Positions 25,660 through 33,402 of a stretch of DNA of 57,380 bases are shown here, one piece after another. Every line of letters starts with the position of its first letter. The first letter of the stretch is position 1. A program made the translations under genes and the position numbers. The notes under the pieces are model-generated. The model was given only the letters and a program-made list of their open reading frames with translations, was not told the origin of the DNA and made no database searches. The DNA comes from Clostridia bacterium (GTDB taxonomy: Bacteria; Bacillota; Clostridia; Oscillospirales; CAG-272): NCBI GenBank assembly GCA_017428635.1, contig JAFRQK010000014.1, forward strand, positions 1 to 57,380, given 5' to 3'.

Positions 25660-25675
25660 GTCTTCGCACCTCCCG

Positions 25676-26662
25676 TCAGGCGATCCTGACGCGCGGGTCG
25701 ACCACGGCGTACAGGATATCCGCAATAAGGTTGCCGACCAGAGTCAGCACGGCAAGGAACGACAGATAGAACATGGAGAACGGAATGTCGCCCGAGACCA
25801 TCGCCTGATACGAAACGTATCCGATGCCCTCGACGGAGAAGAGAGTCTCCGTGATGAGCGCTCCGGAGAAAAGACCCGGGAGCGACGCGCCGATAATGGT
25901 GACGAGCGGGATGAGCGTGTTGCGGAACGCGTGGTGATAAATGACCTTGCGCTCCGAGAGGCCCTTCGCTCTCGCTGTCCTTATGTAGTCGGAATTCATG
26001 ACCTCGAGCATATTCGTCCTTGTGTAGCGCATCAGCGAACCGAAGCTGATGACCACGAGCGTGACGATAGGCAAGACGAGGTGGTGAGCCATATCGAGAA
26101 ACTTCCCGAACGCGTCAAGCTGGGCGTAATTCCGCCCCACGGCGCCGATCGGGTCGAACCAGTTCAGTTTTATGGCGAACACGAGTTTCAAGAGCGACGC
26201 AAAGAAGAACGTCGGCAGCGATATGCCCGCCAAGGCGACCACCGATATCGTATAGTCCGTCTTCGAGTTCTGTTTCATCGCCGCGAGGATACCGAGAGGT
26301 ATCGCGATGATGATCTCGAGGATCAGAGACACGAACCCCATGATAAACGAGATACCGATAACGGATTTGAACTTTTCAACGACGGGAACGGTGAACTTCC
26401 ACGAGTCGCCGAAGTTGCCCGTTATCGCTTTGCCGAACCAGGTGAAGAATCCGGAGATTATCCCCCTGTCCATTCCGTACGTGGCTTTGAGCTGTTCCAT
26501 CCACTCCTCGTACGATTTGGCGCCGGGCTGAGAGGATTTCTGCTGGGCGACCGCTTCAAGATACGAGGTCGGGAGGCAGCGCATCAGAATGTAAATGATG
26601 AGCGCCACGAAGAACAGTATCACAATTGAGATCAGCAATCTCTTCAGAATGTATTTTCTCAC
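25676..26662 (-). CDS. oppB: oligopeptide ABC transporter permease
   Basis: A 328-residue membrane permease. The N-terminal helix and the family segment YGMDRGIISGFFTWFGKAITGNFGDSW (residues 69-94 region) are typical of OppB; the EAA motif is YIRTARAKGLSERKVIYHHAFRN near 226, followed by a GALITETLFSVEGIGYVSYQAM helix pair. The start is GTG at 26662 with GGAGGGAG 7 nt upstream. A 252-bp gap with hairpins separates it from the gene for the binding protein; oppC follows after 13 nt. Confidence 0.92.
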   Translation of the reverse strand: MRKYILKRLLISIVILFFVALIIYILMRCLPTSYLEAVAQQKSSQPGAKSYEEWMEQLKATYGMDRGIISGFFTWFGKAITGNFGDSWKFTVPVVEKFKSVIGISFIMGFVSLILEIIIAIPLGILAAMKQNSKTDYTISVVALAGISLPTFFFASLLKLVFAIKLNWFDPIGAVGRNYAQLDAFGKFLDMAHHLVLPIVTLVVISFGSLMRYTRTNMLEVMNSDYIRTARAKGLSERKVIYHHAFRNTLIPLVTIIGASLPGLFSGALITETLFSVEGIGYVSYQAMVSGDIPFSMFYLSFLAVLTLVGNLIADILYAVVDPRVRIA

Positions 26663-26788
26663 TGAAACTCCCTCCGCTGTGAGATTGAATTTACTTAATG
26701 GGTCAGTTGCCTAAAGATAAAACAAAAGAAACGCCGGGATTCCGCCGCTGTATCCTCATTCCCGCGGAATAGCCTGCGATTCATAAAT

Positions 26789-26880
26789 CGGCTCCGCCGG
26801 AAACCTTCCGTTTCGTCGGAGCCGACTTATCAAGCGCAGGGTCGCCCCTGCCCCGGGACGCTTCGGGCGCCCCGGGGCAG
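26789..26880 (-). promoter_or_regulatory. two strong hairpins between oppA and oppB
   Basis: Read on the minus strand, the oppA stop is followed by a 26880-26848 hairpin (CTGCCCCGGG with CCCGGGGCAG) and then a 26824-26789 hairpin (CGGCTCCG with CGGAGCCG, extended by GTTTC/GAAAC pairs). Neither has a T run, so they look like mRNA-stabilising or partial-attenuation structures that would raise the binding protein over the permeases. Confidence 0.6.
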
Positions 26881-26914
26881 CAGGTCGGTCGTTTTTAATT
26901 AGACGTTTACCCTA

Positions 26915-29209
26915 TTATTTGAGCTCGAGGTTCTGGATCTCAGCCATCCAGCCGTAGAAAGTGGTGATATCCGGAGTTACGGTGTCCAGATTGACTCTCT
27001 CGGAGCTGAAGATGATGGCGTTCTGACGCTGATAGGTCGGGATCTCGACGGCCCAGTCGATGATGATGTCAAGAGCTTCCTTGTACATCAGCTTACGAGC
27101 GGCCTGGTCGGTCGTCTTACGAGCGTCAAGAATGATGGTGTTGAGGTCCTGATCGTCGATAGCATACTGATAGTTGGAACCGCCGGGATCGCGTTCGCCG
27201 TCGCCGGAGAAGTAGATCTGATACATATCCGGGTCAACGGTTGCGCCCCATGCAGCCGCCCAGATAGCGACGGACTGCGCACGGAGAGCGGTCCAGAGTT
27301 CGGAGGAGTCGGAGAGGTCTTTAATGTCGAGTTTGATTCCGATCTCTTCGAGAGCCTTCTGCGCCTCGGTGAAGATCTGGAATGCCGGGTGGTCGCCCAC
27401 GCCGTCAGCGGGGATCCACGCCTGATACTCGAGAGCGGCGCCCTCGGGAGCAGCGGTGACCTTGCCGTCCTCGACGGTGTAGCCGGCTTTTTCGAAGAAG
27501 CCGAGAGCCGCGGTCTTGGCAGCTTCGTACTTCTCGTCAGCGGTCATCTCAGAGGTGTAGATGTCGTTTCCGTCAACGTCGACCGAGAACGCAACCTTGT
27601 AGCCGTCGTCGGTGGAACGAGGAGCAGCCCAGGAAGTGTTGGAGATCGGGTAGTTGATAACGGAAGCTCTGTCACCGTAGTAGGTGTCGATAGCGACGTC
27701 ACGGTAGACGGAGAAGATGGTGCCGAACGCTTTACGGAGCGCCTTCGACGCATCGGAAGCGGGTTCGCCGCCGACGTTCATGACTTTCGCGCACATACCG
27801 ATATAACCGTAACCGAGGTTATCAACGGTGTTGGTGGTGATCTTGTCGCCGACAAGCTCCTTGTTGGAGTTGTTGTCCTTGATGGTCTCGATCGTACCGG
27901 TCGAGAAGGACGGGTCGGTGATATCGATCGTGCCGGCGATAACGCCGCTGACCTTGTCGTCGTCCTTCATGCACTGCAGGAAGTTGACGTATTTGGTCTT
28001 CGGAGCGCCGAGATAGTAGTTCTCGTTAGCTTCGTAGTTGATAACGCCGTTTTCGAACTTGATGAACTTGTACGGACCTGCGCCCATCGGCTGGGTGGTC
28101 ACGCTGCGGACGTGAGAGAGGTCGCCCTTCTCAAATCCGAACTTGTTGTTCTCATAGTCGTACTTGTCGGTCTCGCCGTAGTAGTGAAGCGGAGCGATGG
28201 AGACGCCGAGCTGATAGATAGCGGTAGCGTCGATCTCGGTCATCACAATACGGAGGTTGTAGTCGTCGACCTTCTGGATACCGGTGATGCTGTCAGCGGA
28301 ATCGCCGGTCTTGACAGGGGTCTGGGTGTAGTCGGTGTAATCCGGGAACAGATCGTCCATGCCGAGGTTTGCAGCCTCGACGCCGACTGCTGCGACGATG
28401 TCGTTGCCGTAGGACTCGATGAGGACTGCGGCGAAATCGTCTACGGTGCCGCCTTCAGCGACTTCGAAGCCCCACGCGCCGGCAGCGGAAACGACGTCTT
28501 CAGCGTATCCGTTCTCAACGCAGAAGTCAACGATGTCCTGAGCGAGGCCCTTGAAGGCCGCGTCGGAAGCTTCCCAGAACTTGGTCTGAGTATCTTCTTC
28601 CCAGAGGTCGAAGTTGTCGTTGTCCGGGCCTGCAGCTACGAGCAGGTTGTAGAGGGAGTCGATACCCGCGCGGTAAGCGTCCATACCTTCGATCGGCTGA
28701 GCGAAGAGGGTGGAGCTGCCGTCGTACATCGGGTCGCAGAGGACGTACATCGTGAAGATGATGTCGTCCACGGTGAGCTTCTCACCGTCGGAGAATACGA
28801 GGTCGTCACGGAGTTTGAAATCGTAGTACACCGTACCGTCTTCGTTCTCGGTGATCGTAAGATCTGCCGGTCCGTAGTAGGTGTAATCGGTTCCGTTGTA
28901 CTCCTTGGTCTCGCCTTCGATACCCTTGGTGATGATCGCGCCGGTACGGTCGGAGGTAAGCAGACCGAGCTGGGTCATGGCATACGCGTCCGCGTCGTAC
29001 GCAGTCTCAGAGAAGAAGGGCGAGAATTTGCTGGAGAAGGGCGAATAACCCACGACGAGAGTTTTGTCCTCGCCTGCGGGGGTCGGTTCCGCGCCGGTCT
29101 CGGCGCCGGTTCCGGGCTCGTTACCGGGGGTCTTCTGGCAGGACGCGAAAACCGCGACGCACATCAGAACCGCGATAAGGAGAGCAAGGATCTTGGAAAT
29201 GTTTTTCAT
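26915..29209 (-). CDS. oppA: oligopeptide-binding lipoprotein
   Basis: A 764-residue solute-binding protein (family 5), longer than the usual 530-600. The signal ends in the lipobox VFASC (Cys24), followed by a Gly/Glu/Thr-rich linker. Family 5 landmarks are PADLTITENEDGTVYYDFKLRDDLVFSDGEKLTVDDIIFTM near residue 112-155, and LRIVMTEID and GAGPYKFIKFENG strands in the middle lobe; the C-terminal half ends with the typical KLMYKEALDIIIDWAVEIPTY. The extra length is mostly an acidic region near 170-310. The AGGAGG site lies 5 nt before ATG. It is the first transporter gene of the operon. Confidence 0.92.
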   Translation of the reverse strand: MKNISKILALLIAVLMCVAVFASCQKTPGNEPGTGAETGAEPTPAGEDKTLVVGYSPFSSKFSPFFSETAYDADAYAMTQLGLLTSDRTGAIITKGIEGETKEYNGTDYTYYGPADLTITENEDGTVYYDFKLRDDLVFSDGEKLTVDDIIFTMYVLCDPMYDGSSTLFAQPIEGMDAYRAGIDSLYNLLVAAGPDNDNFDLWEEDTQTKFWEASDAAFKGLAQDIVDFCVENGYAEDVVSAAGAWGFEVAEGGTVDDFAAVLIESYGNDIVAAVGVEAANLGMDDLFPDYTDYTQTPVKTGDSADSITGIQKVDDYNLRIVMTEIDATAIYQLGVSIAPLHYYGETDKYDYENNKFGFEKGDLSHVRSVTTQPMGAGPYKFIKFENGVINYEANENYYLGAPKTKYVNFLQCMKDDDKVSGVIAGTIDITDPSFSTGTIETIKDNNSNKELVGDKITTNTVDNLGYGYIGMCAKVMNVGGEPASDASKALRKAFGTIFSVYRDVAIDTYYGDRASVINYPISNTSWAAPRSTDDGYKVAFSVDVDGNDIYTSEMTADEKYEAAKTAALGFFEKAGYTVEDGKVTAAPEGAALEYQAWIPADGVGDHPAFQIFTEAQKALEEIGIKLDIKDLSDSSELWTALRAQSVAIWAAAWGATVDPDMYQIYFSGDGERDPGGSNYQYAIDDQDLNTIILDARKTTDQAARKLMYKEALDIIIDWAVEIPTYQRQNAIIFSSERVNLDTVTPDITTFYGWMAEIQNLELK

Positions 29210-29293
29210 AATTTCCTCCTAAAAAGAATATGAACTCATCGGGCTTCGCCCGGTTGTTCCGTTATTGGGGGTCCCTTCGGACCGGGACGCCTC

Positions 29294-29854
29294 TCAGTCG
29301 ACGAGGCTTTTCTTCCCGACGGGGACCCACGACGACGTCTTCGCCGTGTGACCCGCGAGGAGCGCCGCGACGGCGCCGAGCACGCAGAAGAAATAGAAGA
29401 ACACAGCGGGGAGGATCTTGCCCCCGACGCCGTAGATCGCAATATGGACCGTCATCCCGACGATGATCGCGGCCTCGAACGAAGCGAATACGATCGCGCG
29501 GACCGGAAGGGTCCGGACGTGGCGGTCGAACTTGTACTTCCTCATCGGGTATTCCGCGGTGAGGATGCCCGCTTCCGCCCACAGAAGAACGAGGAGCGCG
29601 ACGAGAGAAAGAGCGTACGGAATGAGAACTATCGGGGAGTTATCCATGCCGGGCGCGGGGATCAGCCCCTGACCGGCCGCGGCTCCGACCGCCGCCGCAA
29701 GCGACAGCGCGATCCGTGTTATGAATCCCTTCCTCGACAGACCCGCATTTTCGTCGAGCGTGAAAACGTCGCCGCCGTACCGGTATTCTCCCGAGGGATC
29801 CCTGGTGAAATCATCAAGATATGCGCGGCGTTTCTTTCTTTCGGTTTTCTTCAT
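29294..29854 (-). CDS. four-helix membrane protein preceding oppA
   Basis: A 186-residue protein. A basic N-terminal region with a YRYGGDVFTLDENAG segment is followed by about four membrane helices (around 47-66, 74-93, 117-138 and 145-166). No family recognised. It is the first gene of the opp transcript, 84 nt before oppA, and starts about 90 nt after the promoter at 29948-29976; no good ribosome site precedes ATG 29854. Its place suggests an accessory role for peptide uptake, but this rests on position only. Confidence 0.6.
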   Translation of the reverse strand: MKKTERKKRRAYLDDFTRDPSGEYRYGGDVFTLDENAGLSRKGFITRIALSLAAAVGAAAGQGLIPAPGMDNSPIVLIPYALSLVALLVLLWAEAGILTAEYPMRKYKFDRHVRTLPVRAIVFASFEAAIIVGMTVHIAIYGVGGKILPAVFFYFFCVLGAVAALLAGHTAKTSSWVPVGKKSLVD

Positions 29855-29947
29855 ACAATATATAGAAACCGGCGGAAACGGATAGGATCGGAAATCGGGT
29901 CCCGACGCCCGCCGTCCCGAGGGTATACGGGTACAATTTACCTGACA

Positions 29948-29976
29948 ATTATATCACAAGCGTTAAGGATTTTCAA
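29948..29976 (-). promoter_or_regulatory. promoter of the opp operon
   Basis: Minus strand: TTGAAA (29976-29971), a 17-bp spacer and TATAAT (29953-29948). The region around the -10, CTTGTGATATAATT, recurs at the serine hydrolase promoter (44577-44606). Confidence 0.8.
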
Positions 29977-30064
29977 GTTTTTTGCATATTTTTTTCGAAG
30001 CACCGACTGTTTTTACGTTTAACGGACGGCCCTCGGACGTCGGACGTTTATTATTCCGGGGCGG

Positions 30065-30607
30065 TCAGCCGCGGCGGAAACGGACGAGTTTCGTCCTGTC
30101 TAGAACGAGCATAACGGCGGGGACGACGATGAGGAGCATGATGATCCCGGGGAACGCTTTGGCGAACGCGCCGGACCAGAACGCCGCCCACGAGAACGAG
30201 TTGCCGCCTATGCCGAGCAGGACGACCTCGGCGGCGCCCCACACGATCCTGCCGACGATCATTGCGGATATTATGCTGATATACACGACGCCTACGTTCT
30301 GCTTTTTGAAGCGGGAATAGACGAATCCGGCGACGAAAGCGTACGCCGCGAGTTCAAACGCCATGGCGACCGCGTTCGGATACAGCGGAGGCATCGTGAA
30401 AATGAGGCTCCTCATGATCGGCAGAACGAACGCCATCGGCGTCGCGTACTGCCAACCGCATATAAGGGCGCACAAAAAGACGGGCAGGTGCATCGGAAGG
30501 AGCATGCTGCCGATCTGGGGGATCTGCCCCGTGAGGAAAGGAAGAACGATACCGAGCGCGAGAAAAAACGCGGTGAGGACCCAGTTTCTGATCGTTTTGT
30601 TATTCAT
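30065..30607 (-). CDS. ECF transporter S component, substrate unknown
   Basis: A 180-residue integral membrane protein with about six helices and the S-component look: an LPMHLPVFLCALICGWQYA segment near residue 39, followed by PIMRSLIFTMPPLYPNAVAMAFELAAYAF near 62. These proteins bind a vitamin or related small molecule and use a shared EcfAA'T motor. ATG at 30607 is preferred (GGGGGAAATC upstream) over a longer reading that starts in the non-coding stretch. No riboswitch is seen in the 80 nt before it, so the substrate cannot be named. It lies 80 nt after the acyltransferase and may be cotranscribed with it. Confidence 0.8.
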   Translation of the reverse strand: MNNKTIRNWVLTAFFLALGIVLPFLTGQIPQIGSMLLPMHLPVFLCALICGWQYATPMAFVLPIMRSLIFTMPPLYPNAVAMAFELAAYAFVAGFVYSRFKKQNVGVVYISIISAMIVGRIVWGAAEVVLLGIGGNSFSWAAFWSGAFAKAFPGIIMLLIVVPAVMLVLDRTKLVRFRRG

Positions 30608-30687
30608 GATTTCCCCCGGTTTTAACATTAATTATTTAATAAACAGTTCCATATTCTCGGCTTTTCGTATCATCGCGTCACCCCGGC

Positions 30688-31830
30688 TCATTTCTCCGCC
30701 GGAGGGGAAACGTTCTTTTTCCGTCTGCCGATCAGTTTCACGATCCCGGACTCCGCGCACACGTAAAGGGTATCGATCACGGCGGAGATCGCGAGGGAGA
30801 TCAGAGCGACGGTCAGGACGGCGATCGGCTCTGCGAGAAGGCGCTTCGGAACGCCCTCGAACCAACTCCTGAAATGAGGATAAAAGCGCATGTCGACGAT
30901 CGCGGAAACGAGGAACGCCCCGTACGTCCAGCGCGACAGGAGCGAAAGCGCCTTTTTGATCCCGCCCGGCAGGCGGGTGAGGTCAAGCGACGTGATAAGC
31001 GCGAAGAACGGAACGGCGATCAGCGCGACGAGGATCGAGGCGTTCGTCATGAACTCGCCCCAGAAGAAGTTGCCGCCGCGGAAGCGCCAGAAGTTGTACG
31101 CGCCGCCGAACAGACCGAAGCCGAGCCATGCGAGCAGCAGCCATCTCTTTTTGATCTTCGGCGGGAACTCGCGCAGATACGAGCCGAGGAAGAAGTACGT
31201 CACGGGGTACATCGACGTGAAGAACGTCGGAAAGATCTTGGAATACTCGCGCGAGGAAACGGGCGACGCCCACCACGACGGGTCGGAAAGGTTGAACGTG
31301 TTGAGAACGCCGGGGATCGCGGTCAGGACGAGCATCGTGATGATAAGGACGGTCTTTTTCTTCCTCGTGTCAAGCGCGTGATACGCGGCGTTCAGGAACG
31401 GGATGAGAAGGAACAGACAGACGTACATCTCGACGTACCACGCGTAGTCGCTGCCCTCGAAGTGAATGATCTGCTTGACGTACGTCGCGAGGGTATTCGG
31501 GTACGCGTATAAGACGACCTTGCACGCGGTGCAGAAGACGCTGCACAGAACGTAGATCACGGAAATGCGGATCAGCCCTCTGTAATACGACCCGGAGAGC
31601 TTTTTGTTCGTCATGACCCACCCGGTCGCCATGAGGAAGAGCGCGACGCACGTGTTCCCGAACGCGAAAAGGACGTCGAGCGCGAACATCGCGCGGCCGG
31701 CGTGGATCTCGGTCCCGATCCCCGCCTGATGGGTGAAATGGACCGATACGACGAGGAAGAACGCCAATATTTTCAAAAGGTCGACGGACGGGTTGCGCAC
31801 CGCGCCCGAACGTGTAAGACCGTCTTTCAT
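30688..31830 (-). CDS. acyltransferase family 3 membrane protein
   Basis: A 380-residue protein with about ten membrane helices, of the acyltransferase-3 (OafA/WecH) family that O-acetylates surface glycans or similar acceptors. The first helix carries NPSVDLLKILAFFLVVSVHFTHQAG (residues 12-36), with the family's conserved His; further blocks are FLMATGWVM near 65, YAWYVEMYVCLFLLIPFLN near 129 and YFFLGSYLRE near 210. ATG at 31830 has GGGAGTG upstream and a promoter at 31865-31893; longer readings are not supported. Confidence 0.85.
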   Translation of the reverse strand: MKDGLTRSGAVRNPSVDLLKILAFFLVVSVHFTHQAGIGTEIHAGRAMFALDVLFAFGNTCVALFLMATGWVMTNKKLSGSYYRGLIRISVIYVLCSVFCTACKVVLYAYPNTLATYVKQIIHFEGSDYAWYVEMYVCLFLLIPFLNAAYHALDTRKKKTVLIITMLVLTAIPGVLNTFNLSDPSWWASPVSSREYSKIFPTFFTSMYPVTYFFLGSYLREFPPKIKKRWLLLAWLGFGLFGGAYNFWRFRGGNFFWGEFMTNASILVALIAVPFFALITSLDLTRLPGGIKKALSLLSRWTYGAFLVSAIVDMRFYPHFRSWFEGVPKRLLAEPIAVLTVALISLAISAVIDTLYVCAESGIVKLIGRRKKNVSPPAEK

Positions 31831-31864
31831 TTCAACACTCCCGGAATATATGATTTCGGGGATA

Positions 31865-31893
31865 ATTATACAGCATAAAGGCCGGGTTTGCAA
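31865..31893 (-). promoter_or_regulatory. promoter of the acyltransferase gene
   Basis: Minus strand: TTGCAA (31893-31888), a 17-bp spacer and TATAAT (31870-31865). Confidence 0.7.
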
Positions 31894-31928
31894 GCAAGAC
31901 GCTTTTGAAAAGCGCCGAAAAAAAGGTG

Positions 31929-31957
31929 TTGACAAAGAGAATCCGCCGTGATACAAT
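31929..31957 (+). promoter_or_regulatory. promoter of the tRNA-Thr/tRNA-Tyr pair
   Basis: TTGACA (31929-31934), a 17-bp spacer and TACAAT (31952-31957). Confidence 0.85.
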
Positions 31958-31995
31958 ATGTGAGTGTCCGGTGATGACCGGAGATATCGGACTGT

Positions 31996-32070
31996 GCTGG
32001 TGTGGCTCAATGGCAGAGCAGCTGATTTGTAATCAGCAGGTTGTTGGTTCGACTCCGATCACCAGCTCCA
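31996..32070 (+). tRNA. tRNA-Thr (TGT)
   Basis: GCTGGTG (31996-32002) pairs with CACCAGC (32060-32066), discriminator T, then CCA is encoded (32068-32070). The anticodon loop TTTGTAA gives TGT (threonine). The next tRNA starts at the very next base. Confidence 0.95.
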
Positions 32071-32152
32071 GGGGGAATTCCCGAGCGGCCAAAGGGGGCA
32101 GACTGTAAATCTGTTGTCACTGACTTCGGTGGTTCGAATCCACCTTCCCCCA
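32071..32152 (+). tRNA. tRNA-Tyr (GTA)
   Basis: Class II tRNA with a long variable arm: GGGGGAA (32071-32077) pairs with TTCCCCC (32145-32151), discriminator A. The anticodon loop CTGTAAA gives GTA (tyrosine). CCA is not encoded. Its T-arm stretch 32133-32147 recurs exactly at 40275-40289 in inverse orientation. Confidence 0.95.
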
Positions 32153-32153
32153 G

Positions 32154-32192
32154 AAAAGACTCATCTTTTGTCTACCAAAAGATGAGTCTTTT
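32154..32192 (+). terminator. terminator of the tRNA pair
   Basis: A 17-bp perfect stem, AAAAGACTCATCTTTTG (32154-32170) with its complement at 32176-32192, ending in T. It starts 2 nt after the tRNA. Confidence 0.85.
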
Positions 32193-32197
32193 CAACT

Positions 32198-32367
32198 AAA
32201 TCCACCCTTACAGGGTGGGTGAAATCCACGCAAGCGTGGATGAAATCGCTTCGCGATGAAATCCGCCTCGACGGCGGACGGGTGGATTTAATTTCATCTG
32301 ACGCAAAGCGGCAGATTTCATCCGAGGGCAAAGCCCGAGGATTTCACCGCGCCGTAGGCGCGATTTT
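32198..32367. repeat. hairpin array with GAAATC/GATTTCATC spacers
   Basis: At least seven short hairpins in a row (for example CCACGCAAGCGTGG, TCGCTTCGCGA, CCGCCTCGACGGCGG, CGCGCCGTAGGCGCG) are separated by a recurrent box read GATGAAATC in the left half and GATTTCATC in the right half. AAATCCACCC (32198-32207) and GGGTGGATTT (32280-32289) enclose the left half. It is non-coding and directly follows the tRNA terminator. It looks like a palindromic dispersed repeat; it is not a CRISPR, as repeats and spacers are not uniform. Confidence 0.75.
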
Positions 32368-32379
32368 ATTAGCCGGAAA

Positions 32380-33006
32380 ATGAGGTCCGCTCTCGGCGAG
32401 ACGGTCGATCTCAGTTACGTGCGGCAGAACGAACGAGGAGAGGGATAACGCTGGGAAAATATCAACGACGTGCTGTATCTCACCGATATCAACCTTTCGA
32501 CAGCGTCCGACTTCGGGATAAAGCTCCCGGCCGGCGCGACCGTCGTAGTCGAGGGCGACTGCCGCGTGGCGGCAAACAGATACACCGTCTCGTGCCTCGG
32601 TTCAGTAACGTTCAATGGAACGGGTAAACTCACCGTCACGGGCGGCGAGTGCGGGATGTATTTCTACAGTACGAACAGAGATCACAAGATCCTCTTTCTC
32701 GGCGGCGAGTACGCTGTGACAGGCGGCGAGACGGCGTAACGGAAGGCCCGTCCGATACGACTTTCTCACCCGAGGAGGCGTGTACGCGCGGTCAGGTCGT
32801 AACGTTCCTGTGGCGCGGCGGGCAAGCCTGAACCGCAGGCAGGGGAAAACCCGTTTGCCGACGTCGGGCAGGACGCGTTTTATTTCAAAGCCGTGACGTG
32901 GGCGGTCGAAAGCGAAGTTACGCTTGGAACATCGAAGACTGAGTCTTCGCCGGAGGAAGTCTGCACGAGAGGACAGACGGTCACGTTACTATACAGGGCA
33001 AAATGA
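32380..33006 (+). pseudogene. decayed SLH-domain surface protein (3' part)
   Basis: Remains of the C-terminal part of an exported protein. The first frame (32380-32739) has an in-frame stop at 32446-32448, then a beta-solenoid-like piece (SVTFNGTGKLTVTGG). A frameshift near 32735 leads to an SLH fragment (DTTFSPEEACTRGQVVTFLWR), which ends early at about 32829; after another shift a further SLH unit (NPFADVGQDAFYFKAVTWAVE onward, ending TRGQTVTLLYRAK) runs to a stop at 33004-33006. SLH domains anchor proteins to cell-wall glycans. No signal peptide or intact start is present. A terminator follows at 33015. Confidence 0.8.
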
Positions 33007-33014
33007 ATAAACAG

Positions 33015-33040
33015 GGAGACGCTGCGGCGTCTCCTTTTTT
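33015..33040 (+). terminator. terminator after the SLH pseudogene
   Basis: GGAGACGC (33015-33022) pairs with GCGTCTCC, followed by six T to 33040. Confidence 0.85.
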
Positions 33041-33157
33041 ATGAATCAACTCCGTAACGTTTATACCTTTATAACAAACGGTTTATTGTTTGCGCCTCGC
33101 AATCTTATTGTGCTGGCAAATTATATAATTTTTATTTTTGATATATCAAGAAATATG

Positions 33158-33186
33158 TTGTTTTCTACAAAAAGATGTGTTATAAT
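33158..33186 (+). promoter_or_regulatory. promoter of the giant surface protein
   Basis: TTGTTT (33158-33163), a 17-bp spacer and TATAAT (33181-33186) in an AT-rich stretch. It produces a leader of about 210 nt. Confidence 0.75.
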
Positions 33187-33226
33187 TAAAATGTCATATT
33201 ATATTTATACGTTTTACCCCTTTATT

Positions 33227-33368
33227 GGCATTTGAAGCGTGGCTTCCGAAAGATGGCGGAATCGCCTGAATGGGTGTCGCGGAGGTGATAGTGACAAAAC
33301 CGGGTCTAAACGAAAGAACACCCACGGGCGGACGCCTGAGAAAATTTTGATAAAGTCAGAAAAATGCA
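33227..33368 (+). ncRNA. possible structured leader RNA, class unknown
   Basis: Within the long leader of the next gene several stems can be drawn: GCATTT (33228-33233) with AAATGC (33362-33367) as a closing helix, GAAGC-GTG-GCTTC (33234-33246), GGCG-GAAT-CGCC (33255-33266), and TGGGTGT (33270-33276) with ACACCCA (33318-33324). The sequence is more GC-rich than its surroundings. I compared it from memory with c-di-GMP, cobalamin, SAM and TPP riboswitch consensus features and found no match. It could be a novel leader or chance pairing. Confidence 0.35.
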
Positions 33369-33402
33369 TTTAAACTTTTTTAAACTAAAAGGAGAGTAAA
33401 AA

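Noticed and set aside
24271-25689. Plus-strand open frame of 472 codons opposite oppC
   Set aside because: Shadow of oppC; the permease motifs on the other strand are unambiguous.
27389-29233. Very long plus-strand open frame (614 codons) opposite oppA
   Set aside because: It is the antisense shadow of the clear oppA gene, caused by the high GC at third positions; no ribosome site or recognisable domain.
32198-32367. CRISPR array
   Set aside because: Hairpin units are unequal, spacer boxes are short and inverted halfway, and no cas genes are present.
33227-33368. c-di-GMP, cobalamin, SAM or TPP riboswitch
   Set aside because: The consensus elements of these classes, such as the GEMM core or the TPP CUGAGA/ACCUGAUC pair, are not present in the required order; a lone CCTGAGA is not enough.
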